NCBI GenBank assembly: GCA_977006965.1
Contig: OZ345385.1
Location: forward strand, 868,001-932,000
From: Phymatolithon calcareum
Lineage: Eukaryota > Rhodophyta > Florideophyceae > Hapalidiales
Direction: 5' to 3'
DNA: 64,000 nt
Shown: in pieces, positions 42,235-52,157 of the stretch
Layout: each line of letters starts with the position of its first letter
Position numbering within the stretch: the stretch's first letter is position 1
Position numbers and translations under genes: made by a program
The notes under the pieces: generated by a model
Database searches by the model: none
Seen by the model: only the letters and a program-made list of their open reading frames with translations
Told to the model about the DNA's origin: nothing

Positions 42235-42825
42235 TTAGGCCTTACAAAGCATGAAGTCTTCTGTATTTGCTGGAGATACGAAGCGCTGGCCTCGTCGCCT
42301 ATACTGGCTACAACGTGATAGATTTAAATTTTGATTAATTACTTTTCTCGGATCCCGTAAAGATGTGCGACGATCTCTTTGCCATCTTTGCAATGCGCTT
42401 TTGTCAACATCAAGAGACAATGGATGGTAGTATGGTGTAATTTCAATATTATCCTCAAGAACTCGTACCGATTTGCTTTCCGCGTTTACAGCTACCGTGC
42501 GATAAACCTTTCCAATTTCAGGCGGATATTGGAGCTTCTCCAAGACGAGCGCACGATTGGGGCTCTTGCGGCGTTTCTTCCATGGCATTTGCAATGTCTC
42601 CTTGAAGATTTCTGTGGAGCTCAGATGAGCCAAGGCGAGTAAATCTGTGCTTAGTTTAGGAGGCTTCCGGTGTCGCTTTCTTCCTCGATGCTTTGTTGAA
42701 TGCATTTTGTCCCTTCCGTGCAATACATGCATTCCAGGGGGTCCAGGATTTTCCGCTTGTTCAGGACGGGAATGGTGATGCTTCGAAATGCCCTCTTCAG
42801 TTTTCTTGGTGTCGATTGTATGCAC
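42235..42825 (-). CDS. Unidentified basic protein
   Basis: A 196-codon frame on the minus strand, very rich in Lys, Arg and His (for example HSTKHRGRKRHRKPPKLS and MPWKKRRKSPNRALVLEKL), followed by a segment with VRVLEDNIEITPYYHPLSLD. It overlaps another minus-strand frame (42651-42917) containing CMYCTEGTKC. I recognise no family. The basic stretches would suit a nuclear protein. Given the surroundings it may be part of a transposon or a broken gene. Confidence 0.3.
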   Translation of the reverse strand: MHTIDTKKTEEGISKHHHSRPEQAENPGPPGMHVLHGRDKMHSTKHRGRKRHRKPPKLSTDLLALAHLSSTEIFKETLQMPWKKRRKSPNRALVLEKLQYPPEIGKVYRTVAVNAESKSVRVLEDNIEITPYYHPLSLDVDKSALQRWQRDRRTSLRDPRKVINQNLNLSRCSQYRRRGQRFVSPANTEDFMLCKA

Positions 42826-43091
42826 TGCTCTCTCCCGCTTCCGGGCGAAGAACTGCTGTTACTACGCATGCGGGTCACGTCTCTGAGCGGCGGCCTTGCG
42901 TCTGCCATATAAAGCAACGGCGAGGAAAGCTACGAAAGCTAGCCAAACAGTGTGGATGTAAAGGCTGGTTTGTAAACTTCCAGAACTTACCTTTGGCCGC
43001 CCTTCCATCTTTCGCATCCGAGCAAGTAGAGGCGGGTTTGCTTTTGAGATCTGTACGCACGCCACTCTTTCAGCTCGCTTTCCTGTTCGAG

Positions 43092-43133
43092 GAATTGCGG
43101 TTCAATACTGTACATAGCATTGAACCGCAATTC
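43092..43133. repeat. 42-bp hairpin
   Basis: GAATTGCGGTTCAAT and its exact inverse are separated by 12 bases containing CTGTACATAG. The flanks show no other symmetry. Confidence 0.9.
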
Positions 43134-44037
43134 GCTTTTCAGCAGGAAATAATTCTAGATTTTTGATTGCTTTCGAAGACAACACTATACAGTGCTGCTA
43201 GAAAACGCTTTTCTTCTGCGGACTGCTCTCACAAGCAACACGAAACAAAATCAGCAGAAATGTTCTATTCCTTAAGAACGAAACGAATCAAACAAATGAG
43301 AAGCCGTCATTTCTTGAACACATTTATTTACCAGGAAAATGACTACCATTTGTTTTGTGATACTTTCTGATCCCTAACAGAAAGGAAACTATTCAGATGC
43401 CGAGCGTAAAATGTTGCCCTAATTTTAAGAGGCGCGTGATTCCTTCGTACGAATATACACTATCACACAAAGTGCACAGTTTTCGTTCGGTATCTGTTCC
43501 ATCAGATGACTGCTATCCTAATAATTAGACTAGAAGAAGTTAGGTTTCTGCTGTAATAGGACTCAGGAACCATCTTGAAATAAAGGATTATCATGGCACC
43601 TGGCCGCTATCTGATAATCTTCACATTTAGAGCTTCAAGGTTCAGAGCTGGGTTGCTATACCTCTGCAGTGTCGTAGACATCTGCATGAAAAAGAAGTCA
43701 AGGCGGGAATTTGGGGAAACGGTCAATGAACATGCGAATCAGTTTTGGAGAAAACGTTGAATTTATGATAAGAGACAATCTGCTCGCCTTGATCAAATAA
43801 TGATGAACTACTAAAATGACAACATCATGATCCAAGGCAGATTGGACTCCCGGACGACGAAAGGGCCCTTGGCGAATCCGGCTGTGGTGAGGAATGTAAT
43901 CCTCCCTATGATTGAGAGGGAAAGCACTTCGCAGTGTTCGGTGAATTGAATCCGCTCAGAAAATCCAGATTCGCAACCGAAAACTGCCCGGAAATGCATT
44001 TCACAGATCAGCTGGTTCTTCGTTTCGATCAAAGCCA
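43134..44037. other. AT-rich intergenic segment
   Basis: Only short frames. The last 200 bases may hold decayed upstream sequence of the dynamin-like pseudogene (a plus-strand segment around 43835-43910 reads LANPAVVRNVILPMIER), which is too weak to assign. Confidence 0.4.
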
Positions 44038-45018
44038 TTGCCGCAATGTGTGCCATATGTGATGCTGTCAACGAAAATACTTGATGCTGCAGGCGTGAAT
44101 CCAACTGAATTACCCAATGCGAAGCACGCTGAGAAACCGTTCGCCGTAACTCCACATGAGCACAGGCTGATTGATTGGTTTGCAACGCAAGGTTTTCCGT
44201 CAAGTTTTGTCCGTCCGTTGTCGAAGGCGTGGACGAAGCATCTGAGCGAGATGTGAAACTACTGCGGGATGAAACCGAAAGACTAGGGGACGGTTTCTTT
44301 ATGCTGGTTGTCGCCGGAGAGTACAACTCCGGAACATCCAGTCTTATCAACGCGCTTGCTGGGAAGACGGGGGGCCGACGTTAACAACTGCTCAAGTCAC
44401 AAAGCTAAAATACTCCGATGAAAACATACAGTCTCAACCTGGCGAAAACGGTGCTCTCGTGCTCGACGAACCAATCTCGATCTTATCAAGTCGTCTGCAG
44501 ATGGTTGATACTCCGGGGACAAATGCGATTGATGGAGCGCATGAAACCTTGACGAGAGATTACATCCCTCTGTGCGATTTGGTTCTTTTTGTGACCTCTG
44601 CGGATAGACCATTCAGCGAAAGCGAGCGAGAGCCTGTTCTTGGAGAGCATTTGGCAATGGGGGAGGTCCAAGTGTTGTTTTATTTATCGTGTTATTTTCG
44701 CTTGCGCCGGGAGAGCCTACACTTTTCAGCACGCATCCTGGCTTGACGTTTTCTGAGGTTGTTGAGTTTGTGACATCTGGAGCTAAATCGCTTTTGGGAA
44801 GTAAACCGTTTTTGTTCCCTGTTTCAGCGCGTATAGCCCTTGAACCCAAGCAGTCGTCTAAAAGCGCACATGGCGAGTTGTGGGATAAATGTGATCTGGG
44901 ACCGTTGGAGAATAACGTGAAAGAAACTGTGGACTCTAAGAAGCAGCTGGAAGTGAAATCGCGAGTAACTACCGTACCTTGCGACCGGTGTTCCAAACAG
45001 ACCTTGAAAATCGTGTGA
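44038..45018 (+). pseudogene. FZL-like dynamin-family GTPase, decayed
   Basis: The G1 loop reads MLVVAGEYNSGTSSLINAL (44316-44339 for the core), where the family has GEYNSGKS/T: the catalytic lysine is threonine. A one-base indel in a run of six G at about 44375 shifts the frame to GPTLTTAQVTKLKYSDENIQ, which contains the G2 TT. G3 follows as MVDTPGTNAIDGAHETLTRD and then LVLFVTSADRPFSESE, as in FZL and bacterial dynamin-like proteins. The expected VVFVLNKxD (G4) block is missing after 44670; a new frame resumes at THPGLTFSEVVEFVTSGAKS and PFLFPVSARIAL, typical of the end of this GTPase domain. In plants FZL shapes thylakoid and chloroplast membranes. Its presence, even dead, hints at a photosynthetic lineage. 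The assembly and membrane domains beyond 45018 are absent. Confidence 0.8.
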
Positions 45019-45079
45019 GTGAACATGTGGCTGCTCATGTATTCCGTATTCGAGACGCGCAAGGCAAATGATGACGCAT

Positions 45080-45530
45080 GTGGTACCCCCACTGTTTTGC
45101 AGGGAGTTCAAAAGACGTTTTGCGGCATTCTGATCGGCAGCAACCTTGGTGGATCCAGTTCCAACGCTCAGTCGGTGCCCGAATAAATCGATTACATGTA
45201 CGGACATAACGTTTTGGTTGGTAAACTGTTGTAGTATTCGTCATCTAGCTCGCGAGCACGAAAAATAATTGACTTACCTGCGTATAGCTCTGCATACCTT
45301 GCCCTTGTGAGCTGGACACTGGGATGTTGTAGGACGGTGCCCAGCAGAGTTGAGGGCAATCCTACTAAGTGCTCTTGAAGATCTCCCTTTCATCAATGGA
45401 CACAAATTTCTTGGTGCGTATGTGGTGAGGTTTGAGAAGCGTGGTAATGCGGGCATTGAAAAAAATTTCGGCAGCCGAGTAACCTCCATCTAAGAAAATT
45501 GCACCAAGAAGGGCCGGAAATGCGATAGGA
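45080..45530 (-). pseudogene. RNase III with dsRNA-binding domain, decayed
   Basis: On the minus strand, FPALLGAIFLDGGYSAAEIF (about 45525-45460) matches the second half of an RNase III domain (D..EALLGAi.lDgG...a..f). About 230 bases later, in another frame, HVIDLFGHRLSVGTGSTKVA followed by ADQNAAKRLLNSLQ (45200-45080) matches the C-terminal half of a double-stranded RNA-binding motif (G.G.SKK.A...AA...L..L). The catalytic EFLGD signature of the first half is not visible. Between the two domains a third frame reads LQEHLVGLPSTLLG, possibly the linker. The order and strand are right for a bacterial-type or organellar RNase III that cuts structured RNA. It runs tail to tail with the dynamin-like pseudogene. 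Confidence 0.62.
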
Positions 45531-45589
45531 TTTGGAAGCGCAAGGATGGATGCATCACTTGTTTGTCCCGGTCATCGTACTTGTGCACT

Positions 45590-46246
45590 GTGAGCCTGGG
45601 TAAATGCCCTTTTGGCACGTATTTTGCCGTCAATTTCACGATTTGGAGTAATTCCCGACTCATCCAGATTCGCAATATGTGAAATCGGGATATTGTTTGT
45701 ACTCACAGTTTGTTCGATCTGCGCTAAGTGCGTTGTCAAAGCTAGTGTGCTGGTTGCCTTCCACCGGACTTCCTCCTACGGGGATGGTCGGAGGAATCTG
45801 ATTTCAGCACTGTGCCTCTGTAAGAAATTACTTATGAACTTCTTTCCGGGCCGCCCTTCAATAAACGGAAGAGCATTTCGCCGATCCTCAGGAAGTTTAG
45901 ACACAAAGATCTGAGTCGCATCTGCAATGTCCGAGGCACGAAAGGGATGCCCTTTCTCTGCATAACGATGCACGAGCTTCAAAATCACGACCTCCTCTTC
46001 CTCAGTGAGGGCACAGTGCACGCTGTGCGATGGGGTACGTTCTGGTAAAGCAGGTCGCTCCTTCTCTAGCATATGTTTTGTGAACTTGTAGTGAAAAGTA
46101 GAAAGGGGTAGTCTAGCTGTTTTTGCACCAGTTCTGTGCGACGCGCCTTCAATGACCTCCTCACATCCTTGCAAAAATAGTCGATACGCATTCTCTTCAA
46201 TACGCTTGAGGTTGGCAAGCCTTTTGGTAATATGCATAGATTCCAA
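45590..46246 (-). pseudogene. pogo/Tigger (CENP-B-like) transposase, N-terminal half
   Basis: The first frame (46246-45776) has a basic N-terminal helix-turn-helix region, then ALTEEEEVVILKLVHRYAEK followed by GHPFRASDIAD, and ending GRPGKKFISNFLQRHSAEIR. This is the CENP-B-type HTH (lt..EE..l..........g.p........a......p.......W...F..RH..i..R). After a frameshift, NIPISHIANLDESGITPNRE supplies the start of the DDE domain (N.DEsg). The rest of the catalytic domain is not recognisable, because sequence assigned to RNase III begins about 60 bases further on. It would act in the nucleus; here it is broken. Confidence 0.78.
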
Positions 46247-46330
46247 TGGAGAGACGATACTGAGCTTCCATACTGATCTGCGAGCAGCTGCGCTTTCGCG
46301 CTCATCATTTCTATAAATATGCTCTTCTAC

Positions 46331-46669
46331 GGTCTATAAGGAAGCCAAACGTTAGTAGAGTATGCACGAAATGCAAAGCTGGACGGTTTTTGGTGACGAT
46401 CCTAGGTGAATATCTCCACCGAAACGTACAGCTTAGCTCTAAAGATCTTGGGGGAGAGAACCGATAAGCCGAAGAAGCGGGAAATTACTTTTAACATCTC
46501 TTTGGGAGGTACGGTAACGGCTAGAAAATCAGATGGCACGTCCCTATCCACCACCAAAACAATGTTGCGAAGAAACGGGTGATCAAATATATGCGATTGT
46601 TATCATATCATAGGGTTGTCAGAGCTCAAGAATAGTATCATAAAAGGAGCGGCTCATTCTTTCATAAAA
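46331..46669. other. Intergenic, nothing recognised
   Basis: No frame or repeat of note before the palindromes at 46670. Confidence 0.35.
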
Positions 46670-46726
46670 TTTACGATTTTAATCGTAAAGAGAGACAGTA
46701 CTTGGAAATTAAAATTTCCAAGTACT
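46670..46726. repeat. Two adjacent short palindromes
   Basis: TTTACGATT/AATCGTAAA (46670-46689) and AGTACTTGGAAATT/AATTTCCAAGTACT (46697-46726) each have a 2-base loop. The second forms the end of the dispersed repeat described at 46690. Confidence 0.9.
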
Positions 46727-46812
46727 TTTTACTTCCGCTAGAAGGTATGACACTTGAATGGTCCTAAGTATCAGTTACCGGGGTCCGGAGGCCAGGCCTC
46801 TGGACGTTCGGT
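46690..46812 (-). repeat. Dispersed repeat, copy B (inverted partner at 23605)
   Basis: Read on the minus strand it contains GAACGTCC, GGCCTGGCCTCCGGACCCCGG with ACTGAT, and ends GGAAGTAAAAAGTACT, matching 23605-23712 in order. About 75-80 percent identity by eye. Confidence 0.7.
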
Positions 46813-47173
46813 CCTAGGTCTCCGTGCATACTGTATCTCTCACTCTGCTTGCTTTCGCTCTTGTAGATACCCAACGCCCCTCTCTTCCATCGCCCCATAC
46901 ACCCCGAACCGTGTTCAGCTTCCCGAGCAAGGCAATTCATGTCGCCACCAAAGCAATGGCAAGTCGCTCAAACGCTTCGTAATCGGTCAGCGCTCGCCGA
47001 ATCCAGCCGCCAGCCTGGGAGTGTACCCGATCGTTCCTGACCGTATTATGCGAAACGGCAATTAAACCGGCCTCGACTACAACGCCACACGGACCGCATC
47101 TGGCCGCTATACCGTCGAAGACGCAGGAAAAGCAAATTTTCAAACACGTATTATTCGCGCTGCTCGGAATTCG

Positions 47174-48749
47174 TTGCACATTCCTCGACCACGTTATCGA
47201 TGCCAACGATTGCGTAGTGTATCGCTCAGATACCCCACAACTTTGAATGCGGACGCGCAGATTACGCCACTGGCAACGCGCGTGTTGGAGCTTTCGAATC
47301 ATTGCAACGTCGTGCGTGAGTACGTTGAGAAATCGCTTGTCGAGCAAAGTCCTGGCGGATATATCAAGCAGGCTGTCGCGGTAGCGCTTGCGGAGCTTCT
47401 GTGCGAATACAGATTACTTGTGCTTCGACTTGAAGAAGCTTTATGAAACGGTCAGTCAGCTCTCACTGCAGCGTATGGTGGTGTATCATGTGCAACCGAG
47501 TCTGCGCTCCATGGCATTACTCCGTTCGGTTGTGGAATGTACGAAGGATGTCCGTGGTGGAGCAGCACTGGATGCAGTGTTTCAATTGTCGTCAAGTTTT
47601 GTGGGCGCGAAAGAATTGCGCGACGTGCTTATGTTTCTCATTGATCCTGTTGCGGCCCCTGTGTCGTACTCATGGCGTATTTAAGTGATCAAGTTATAAT
47701 TGTGGGCCGATTGCACAGTTTGAGAAGGTATTTCTTCTGGAGCAAGGTGATTTTCTTGTACGCTTCTTCGATGCAGCGCATGATGAGCTTATCAAAGAAC
47801 GAACTACGGTTCGAAGACACGATTGGCATCATTGCTCGAACTTAGTGTGCAATCCAGCGTATCCTCTGGTGATGCATACCTTGACGACCTTACTTGTCGG
47901 CTACACAACGATGATGTGGCAACACAAATGATGGGGATCACAGGCGCATAATCGTTTAACAAAGTCAGATACGCGGCACCCGGACGAGGAATCTATCTTC
48001 TTAGCGGTCGACAACAGACAGTATTGACAGGCTATGACGACTTCTCCTTGAACTATCGACTGCGATGGCCGATGAATCTCATAGTGTCCGAAATTGAAGT
48101 ATTGAAGTATCAATTGATCTCGGGATATTTACTTCACTGCAAGCGCGTGGAGCGAGAATTGGAAGGCTGTTGGCGAAATCATGCACAAGTCAAGGGTAAC
48201 TTTCACGGACTTCGTGACCAATTCGTGCGTTCATTCGCGTTGCGAAACTGAATGCTTCAATTTGTGAGAAACATGCTGTACTATACACTTGCCGATGTGT
48301 TGGAACCGAACTGGCGAAAACTTACAACGCGTATTCGTAAAGCGGACACTTTAGACGAAATTATTCAAGCACATGCCGCCTTTTTGGACGCGAGTTGGAG
48401 AGACTGTCTCATGTCAAATGACAAGCATCTCAAGGTTTTTTACGGAATCACGCAGGTGTGCCTACTTTTCGCGGGTTACACGGACCGATTTTGTAGAGCC
48501 CTCATGCCTGGCGTGCCGCCCGAGGAGACGAGTCGGAATATGCAGAAGCATAATTATCAGGTTACTGTGGTCAAGTTTGAGACGGCATTCGGTACAAACT
48601 TGATATTGTTGATGGACGGGCTGTCTGCTATGTCGAAGAAGAGGGCGAGTTCGCATTTGGGAGTCTTTGTGAGTGTCTTGATATTGGTGGCTTCTATGAA
48701 CGATCGATCAGCAGTTCTTGAGTCAGCTGCCTACGGGGTCTTATCCTGA
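47174..48749 (+). pseudogene. Gamma-tubulin complex component 2 (GCP2/Spc97), decayed
   Basis: Visible in order: LNADAQITPLATRVLELSNH with YVEKSLVEQSPGGYIKQAVA (47250-47400), matching the GCP2 segment sl..Lv.riLpl...y..v..Fie; LSLQRMVVYHVQPSLRSMAL (47460-47530) matching l.lqklw...qptl..m; FLLEQGDFLVRFFDAAHDEL in a third frame (47730-47790), the hallmark LLeqGDF...f.d....EL of the gamma-tubulin-binding domain; LNYRLRWPMNLIVSEIEVLK followed by YQLISGYLLHCKRVER (48040-48150); then a TGA at 48249 and LQFVRNMLYYTLADVLEPNW with FLDASWRDCLMSN and a helical end at 48749. At least three frame changes and one in-frame TGA (an Arg CGA to TGA change is likely) are needed. GCP2 nucleates microtubules. The first third of the protein is missing. 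Confidence 0.9.
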
Positions 48750-49655
48750 ATAAATATAAATGAATAATTTATGTGTAAATGGCTTCTATTTCTTTCGAAG
48801 GGCCCGCGTTTCCAGCAGTTCTCCATACGATACAGTTGCTTTCAGACCGAAAAGTATTTTGTAGATTCCCATATTTCATGTCAATGTTTTGCGCTGTGGT
48901 TTCAACCTTCACGATGAAGGCTGAAACCAAAACGCAATGTCCAAACTCTGGCTCCCGCCGAGGGCGATTGTGTGTCCCAACGTCCTGACAAACGTTTCAA
49001 CTTTTCACGAGTTCAACTTTTTTGATTGTTCGCTTCATTGGGCTTTTGCTTTTCGCCAATTACGTTCGCGTTGCAATAAAATTTGTTTCACCGATTCAAG
49101 AGCAGCTTTTTAAAAAAGTCTTAAATACGAAAAAGGGGATTTAATGCGAGAAAGGCCAGTTTTGACGTCCACAATCTCATCAAGGGCGTAATGGGCTGCA
49201 CTCTTCGAAATTTTGTTTATCTGGCATGTCTATTTCCTGCAATCGATGACGGATTCGGCAAGTCATTCTTCGCTTAAGGGCACATTTCTTCTTACGTTGA
49301 CCTCCAGTAGCCCCAGCGTCCCTATCGATATCAGCGGCCTTCTCTTCAGAAGGTTGAAGCCCAAATAGTGGCTGAGGTGAAACAGACCCTGCAGACAAAA
49401 ATCGCCAATGCGTATTTTCCGTCCCTAGCAGCAGCGGTCGGACTTTCACGAAGGTTCGACCGTTGCCGCGGCAACGCGTTGACGACGTGCGCCAATCGGT
49501 AGTCTCTCGCTGCACGATGCCACGTGGGATTATCATACTGGATCTCAAGCGAGGCCGAAAATATCATGAAATTTCAACATCTCAAGCGACTTCGTCAACT
49601 CCTCTCAACGCAGTGGAAATTCCCACTCAAGCAGACCTTCCGTGTCGTCATCTCT
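48750..49655. other. Intergenic, unassigned frames
   Basis: AT-rich sequence with AATAAA-like words just after the GCP2 end, then a 122-codon minus-strand frame (49180-49548) downstream of the basic/acidic protein at 49656. No domain recognised. Confidence 0.4.
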
Positions 49656-50093
49656 TTAGTCCGCCTGACTGTCGACAGTAAAGCCGGAAAGATTACCATC
49701 GCCGTGAACTTCATCGTCGTCCTCCTCTTCAGACTCACCTTTAGCCTCGTCATCGATCAACGCTCTCACTGCTTTCGACTTCGCGCGCACTGACCTTGCC
49801 GAGTCTGCCCTCTTCTTCCTTCTCTTGTGCACGTACAGTATCGCCGCTTCGCCATCCTCAGCATCCGATTCCGGCAAGGAAGCAAGGGGATCGGATCGTT
49901 CGGACCGCTTACTAATCCCAGAACGCTTGCTGGGAGAAGACGGTTTGCTAGCCTTCGAGCGAGGCCTCTTTGCAATCGTCGAGAATGAAATGTTTCTCGC
50001 GACGCCCTGCTTTGCCTTCTTTTGGGGTCTAGCTTTCTTGGCGCTGCCGAGTAGAGCGCTTCGTTTTTTGCCGGTGTTCTTCGCACTCTTCAC
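49656..50093 (-). CDS. Lys/Ser/Glu-rich nuclear-type tail
   Basis: A 145-codon minus-strand frame. The first 85 residues are Lys/Arg/Ser-rich (KNTGKKRSALLGSAKKARPQ and similar) and the last 40 are acidic (SEEEDDDEVHGD). Such low-complexity basic-then-acidic tails are common at the C-terminus of chromatin and DNA-repair proteins. It lies just downstream of the helical frame at 50448-50852 on the same strand and may be the end of that protein. No globular domain, no family assignment. Confidence 0.35.
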   Translation of the reverse strand: MKSAKNTGKKRSALLGSAKKARPQKKAKQGVARNISFSTIAKRPRSKASKPSSPSKRSGISKRSERSDPLASLPESDAEDGEAAILYVHKRRKKRADSARSVRAKSKAVRALIDDEAKGESEEEDDDEVHGDGNLSGFTVDSQAD

Positions 50094-50218
50094 AGGTCTA
50101 GACGCGGCGAGTCTGACATTTCATTTCGAATTCAGATCGGTACTGGTCCTGCGAGCCCACTACTTCGCCATTGATATCCCGATGCTTTAGATTTCCAAGA
50201 GTATAAGCGCCGGTATTG

Positions 50219-50852
50219 TCATGAGATTACAGCATCTCCTTCATGCGGTAGAGGAGAAGCTCGAGGGACCTGCGTAGCGGGGGCACTAGAGAAGTCAGTG
50301 CGACGTCGCGCAAGCATATTCTGTGAGCACAGAATACTTATAGCAAACGCGTAAACTTTTGCTGCAGCTTCAGGATGCGGAACAAAAATTCGGCGATAGC
50401 TAGTGAATTGCTCTTTCAAAAATGGAAGACTTTACCTGACAAACTGCTCACGAACGCTCGACCTGCACGCAAAGCCGCCCCAAGCAACTTCTCGTTGTTT
50501 CGAGCCAAGGGTTGAAGAGAAGCCTGGTCCCCTTGAGAAACGATACTAGTGGTAACAATTTCAATGTCAGTTTCGACTTCATTTTGGCCGCGCCCCAGCA
50601 CAGTTCGAGCACACTTCCAGCCATATCACTTAACATCGCACCAAGCGCTTTACGGTCAAGGTCGGAGCAGTACTCATGCACCGTTTCAAAGACTGCCAAA
50701 AACGCAGCAGCGCCCTTGATGCCGAGGTTGCCAACTCTGTCGTCTTCCCCTTCGCCATCGAAGTGAGTAGCAGCATCGCAAATTTCAACAAATTTTGCAC
50801 GCAAATCCCCAAACGCACTCTTCGCTGCAAGGTTCATATCAGTATTCGTCAT
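50219..50852 (-). CDS. Unidentified helical protein fragment
   Basis: Frame 50852-50448 (134 codons, starts MTNTDMNLAAKSAFGDLRAK) is almost all helix by composition, for example AAFLAVFETVHEYCSDLDRK and LELCWGAAKMKSKLTLKLLP. A GGTAAAGTC near the end (about 50432) could be a splice donor, with sequence continuing in frame 50419-50219 (SYRRIFVPHPEAAAKVYAFA). Together with the basic/acidic tail at 49656 this would give a helical-repeat protein with a low-complexity C-terminus. I do not recognise the family; a Fanconi-type helical protein is conceivable but unsupported. Confidence 0.35.
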
Positions 50853-51187
50853 CGGCTCTGACTACAAAATTGGGGACTGACCGTCGAAACGAATTGACGC
50901 TAGAATGTCAAACGGCAGTTTCTGTCCTGAAGCGTCTTGCATGTTGGACGTACAGAGGGTCCCCGGGAGGAATTTAAGGCACATTGTCGCACCTCTCTTT
51001 GCAAAGCTTCATTGCCACGTAGTCATCTCCATCCCCATCTCCATCACCTTCGGCCATAGATCTTCTCAAGGATCGGGAAAGCTGTGCTGATAATGCGAAA
51101 ATCGCCGAATTGAGTTGGAGTAGAGAGTGCCGAGGGGATTTTCGTTGCCTGATGAACCACTACTTGACTCGATGAGATGCACACCTC

Positions 51188-51911
51188 CTACCCCTGACGC
51201 TTCGCGAGCGGCTGGAGCACTCCTGCATGCAGGATTTCCATGGAGAGGGCGTTACTCTTGCCGCTTCTTCGAGCCATATCGTGTCGAATGTTTCGAACAA
51301 TCGTTTGAAGCAGTTGCCCTAGTACATAGCGAAGGCTCTTCGCACTTAGGTACTTCGTCTGCTTGCCCGTCTTGATTGTATCTCCTATCTGCTCGGTCTC
51401 AAAGTCAGTACTGTTATACGTAATAGGAGACGTAACTTTTAAAAGTGCCAATGCTCTTGGGCCCAGCCCTCGGGCACAGCTCTTCTATGAGCTACTTTTG
51501 TCAGCAGGTCCATCTTGTACTTCTGATGCTGAGGCTGACGGACTCCTACGCCCTCTTCCTCCTGGTTTCTCGGTCGTAACAGCATGGTCTTGCAAAGATT
51601 CAACGTTTACGTGGTTGTTCTCCTGCTTCCGCCCGCCGCGCCATCACCAAAGCGATTACCGTACGCTCCGTACGATGGACCGACTTTGAACGTTTTCGCC
51701 TTCTTTCCGATGTACAAGAGCGCTTCCGTGGCCGTATGAATTTCTTCCTGGGCACACTCTTCCAAGGTGTAGGCCATACCGTCCACAAAGCGAGGCTCAA
51801 TACCGACAAGCTGAACGATTTCCTGGTCTGTTTCGATGCCCATGGCACGCAAAACAATGGCGACATTGATATCTGCCTCAAGAGTGTTGTGATGCAGATA
51901 AAACTTTCCCT
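51188..51911 (-). pseudogene. RNA polymerase III second-largest subunit (RPC2), fragment
   Basis: From about 51911 the minus strand reads GKFYLHHNTLEADINVAIVL, then RAMGIETDQEIVQLVGIEPR and YTLEECAQEEIHTATEALLY followed by IGKKAK. This is the family block K..FYL.hN.L..dipi.iv.kAMG.esDqEiv...G......s.eec....i.tq..al.yig. of RPC2. The frame ends at 51607. A later frame on the same strand (51451-51188) has KSLRYVLGQLLQTIVRNIRH, which could be the l....GQLl..lf.......... segment that follows in RPC2, but similarity is weak. No catalytic regions are present. The enzyme makes tRNA and 5S RNA; this piece is an internal remnant of about 100-200 residues out of roughly 1,130. Confidence 0.85.
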
Positions 51912-52157
51912 GTGTTCATAGTTATCGTGCTGCGCGATTTTCGCCCGTGCGTTGAGGACTGCACTGATGCAAACCCTTCTGGTGTCGCTCGATAATTATT
52001 CGATTTTTCGACAGTTGCTTCTGAATTAAAATCACCTTTTCGTTCCGCGCACAACAAAATAACCTCCGGGATCAAGCGGACACTCCTTCAGTTACACTCC
52101 TAAGACTGTACGGGAGCGGCTTTTCATTGCTTGTTCTTGTAGATTGTCACCCTGTCC

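Noticed and set aside
43811-44350. 179-codon minus-strand frame as a gene
   Set aside because: It runs antisense through the start of the dynamin-like GTPase, which has clear motifs on the plus strand.
46937-47347. 136-codon minus-strand frame as a gene
   Set aside because: Antisense to the GCP2-like sequence on the plus strand, with no motif of its own.
51188-51451. Firm assignment of this frame to RPC2
   Set aside because: Only a GQLL segment resembles the expected region, so it is included as a possible extension of the RPC2 fragment and not called separately.
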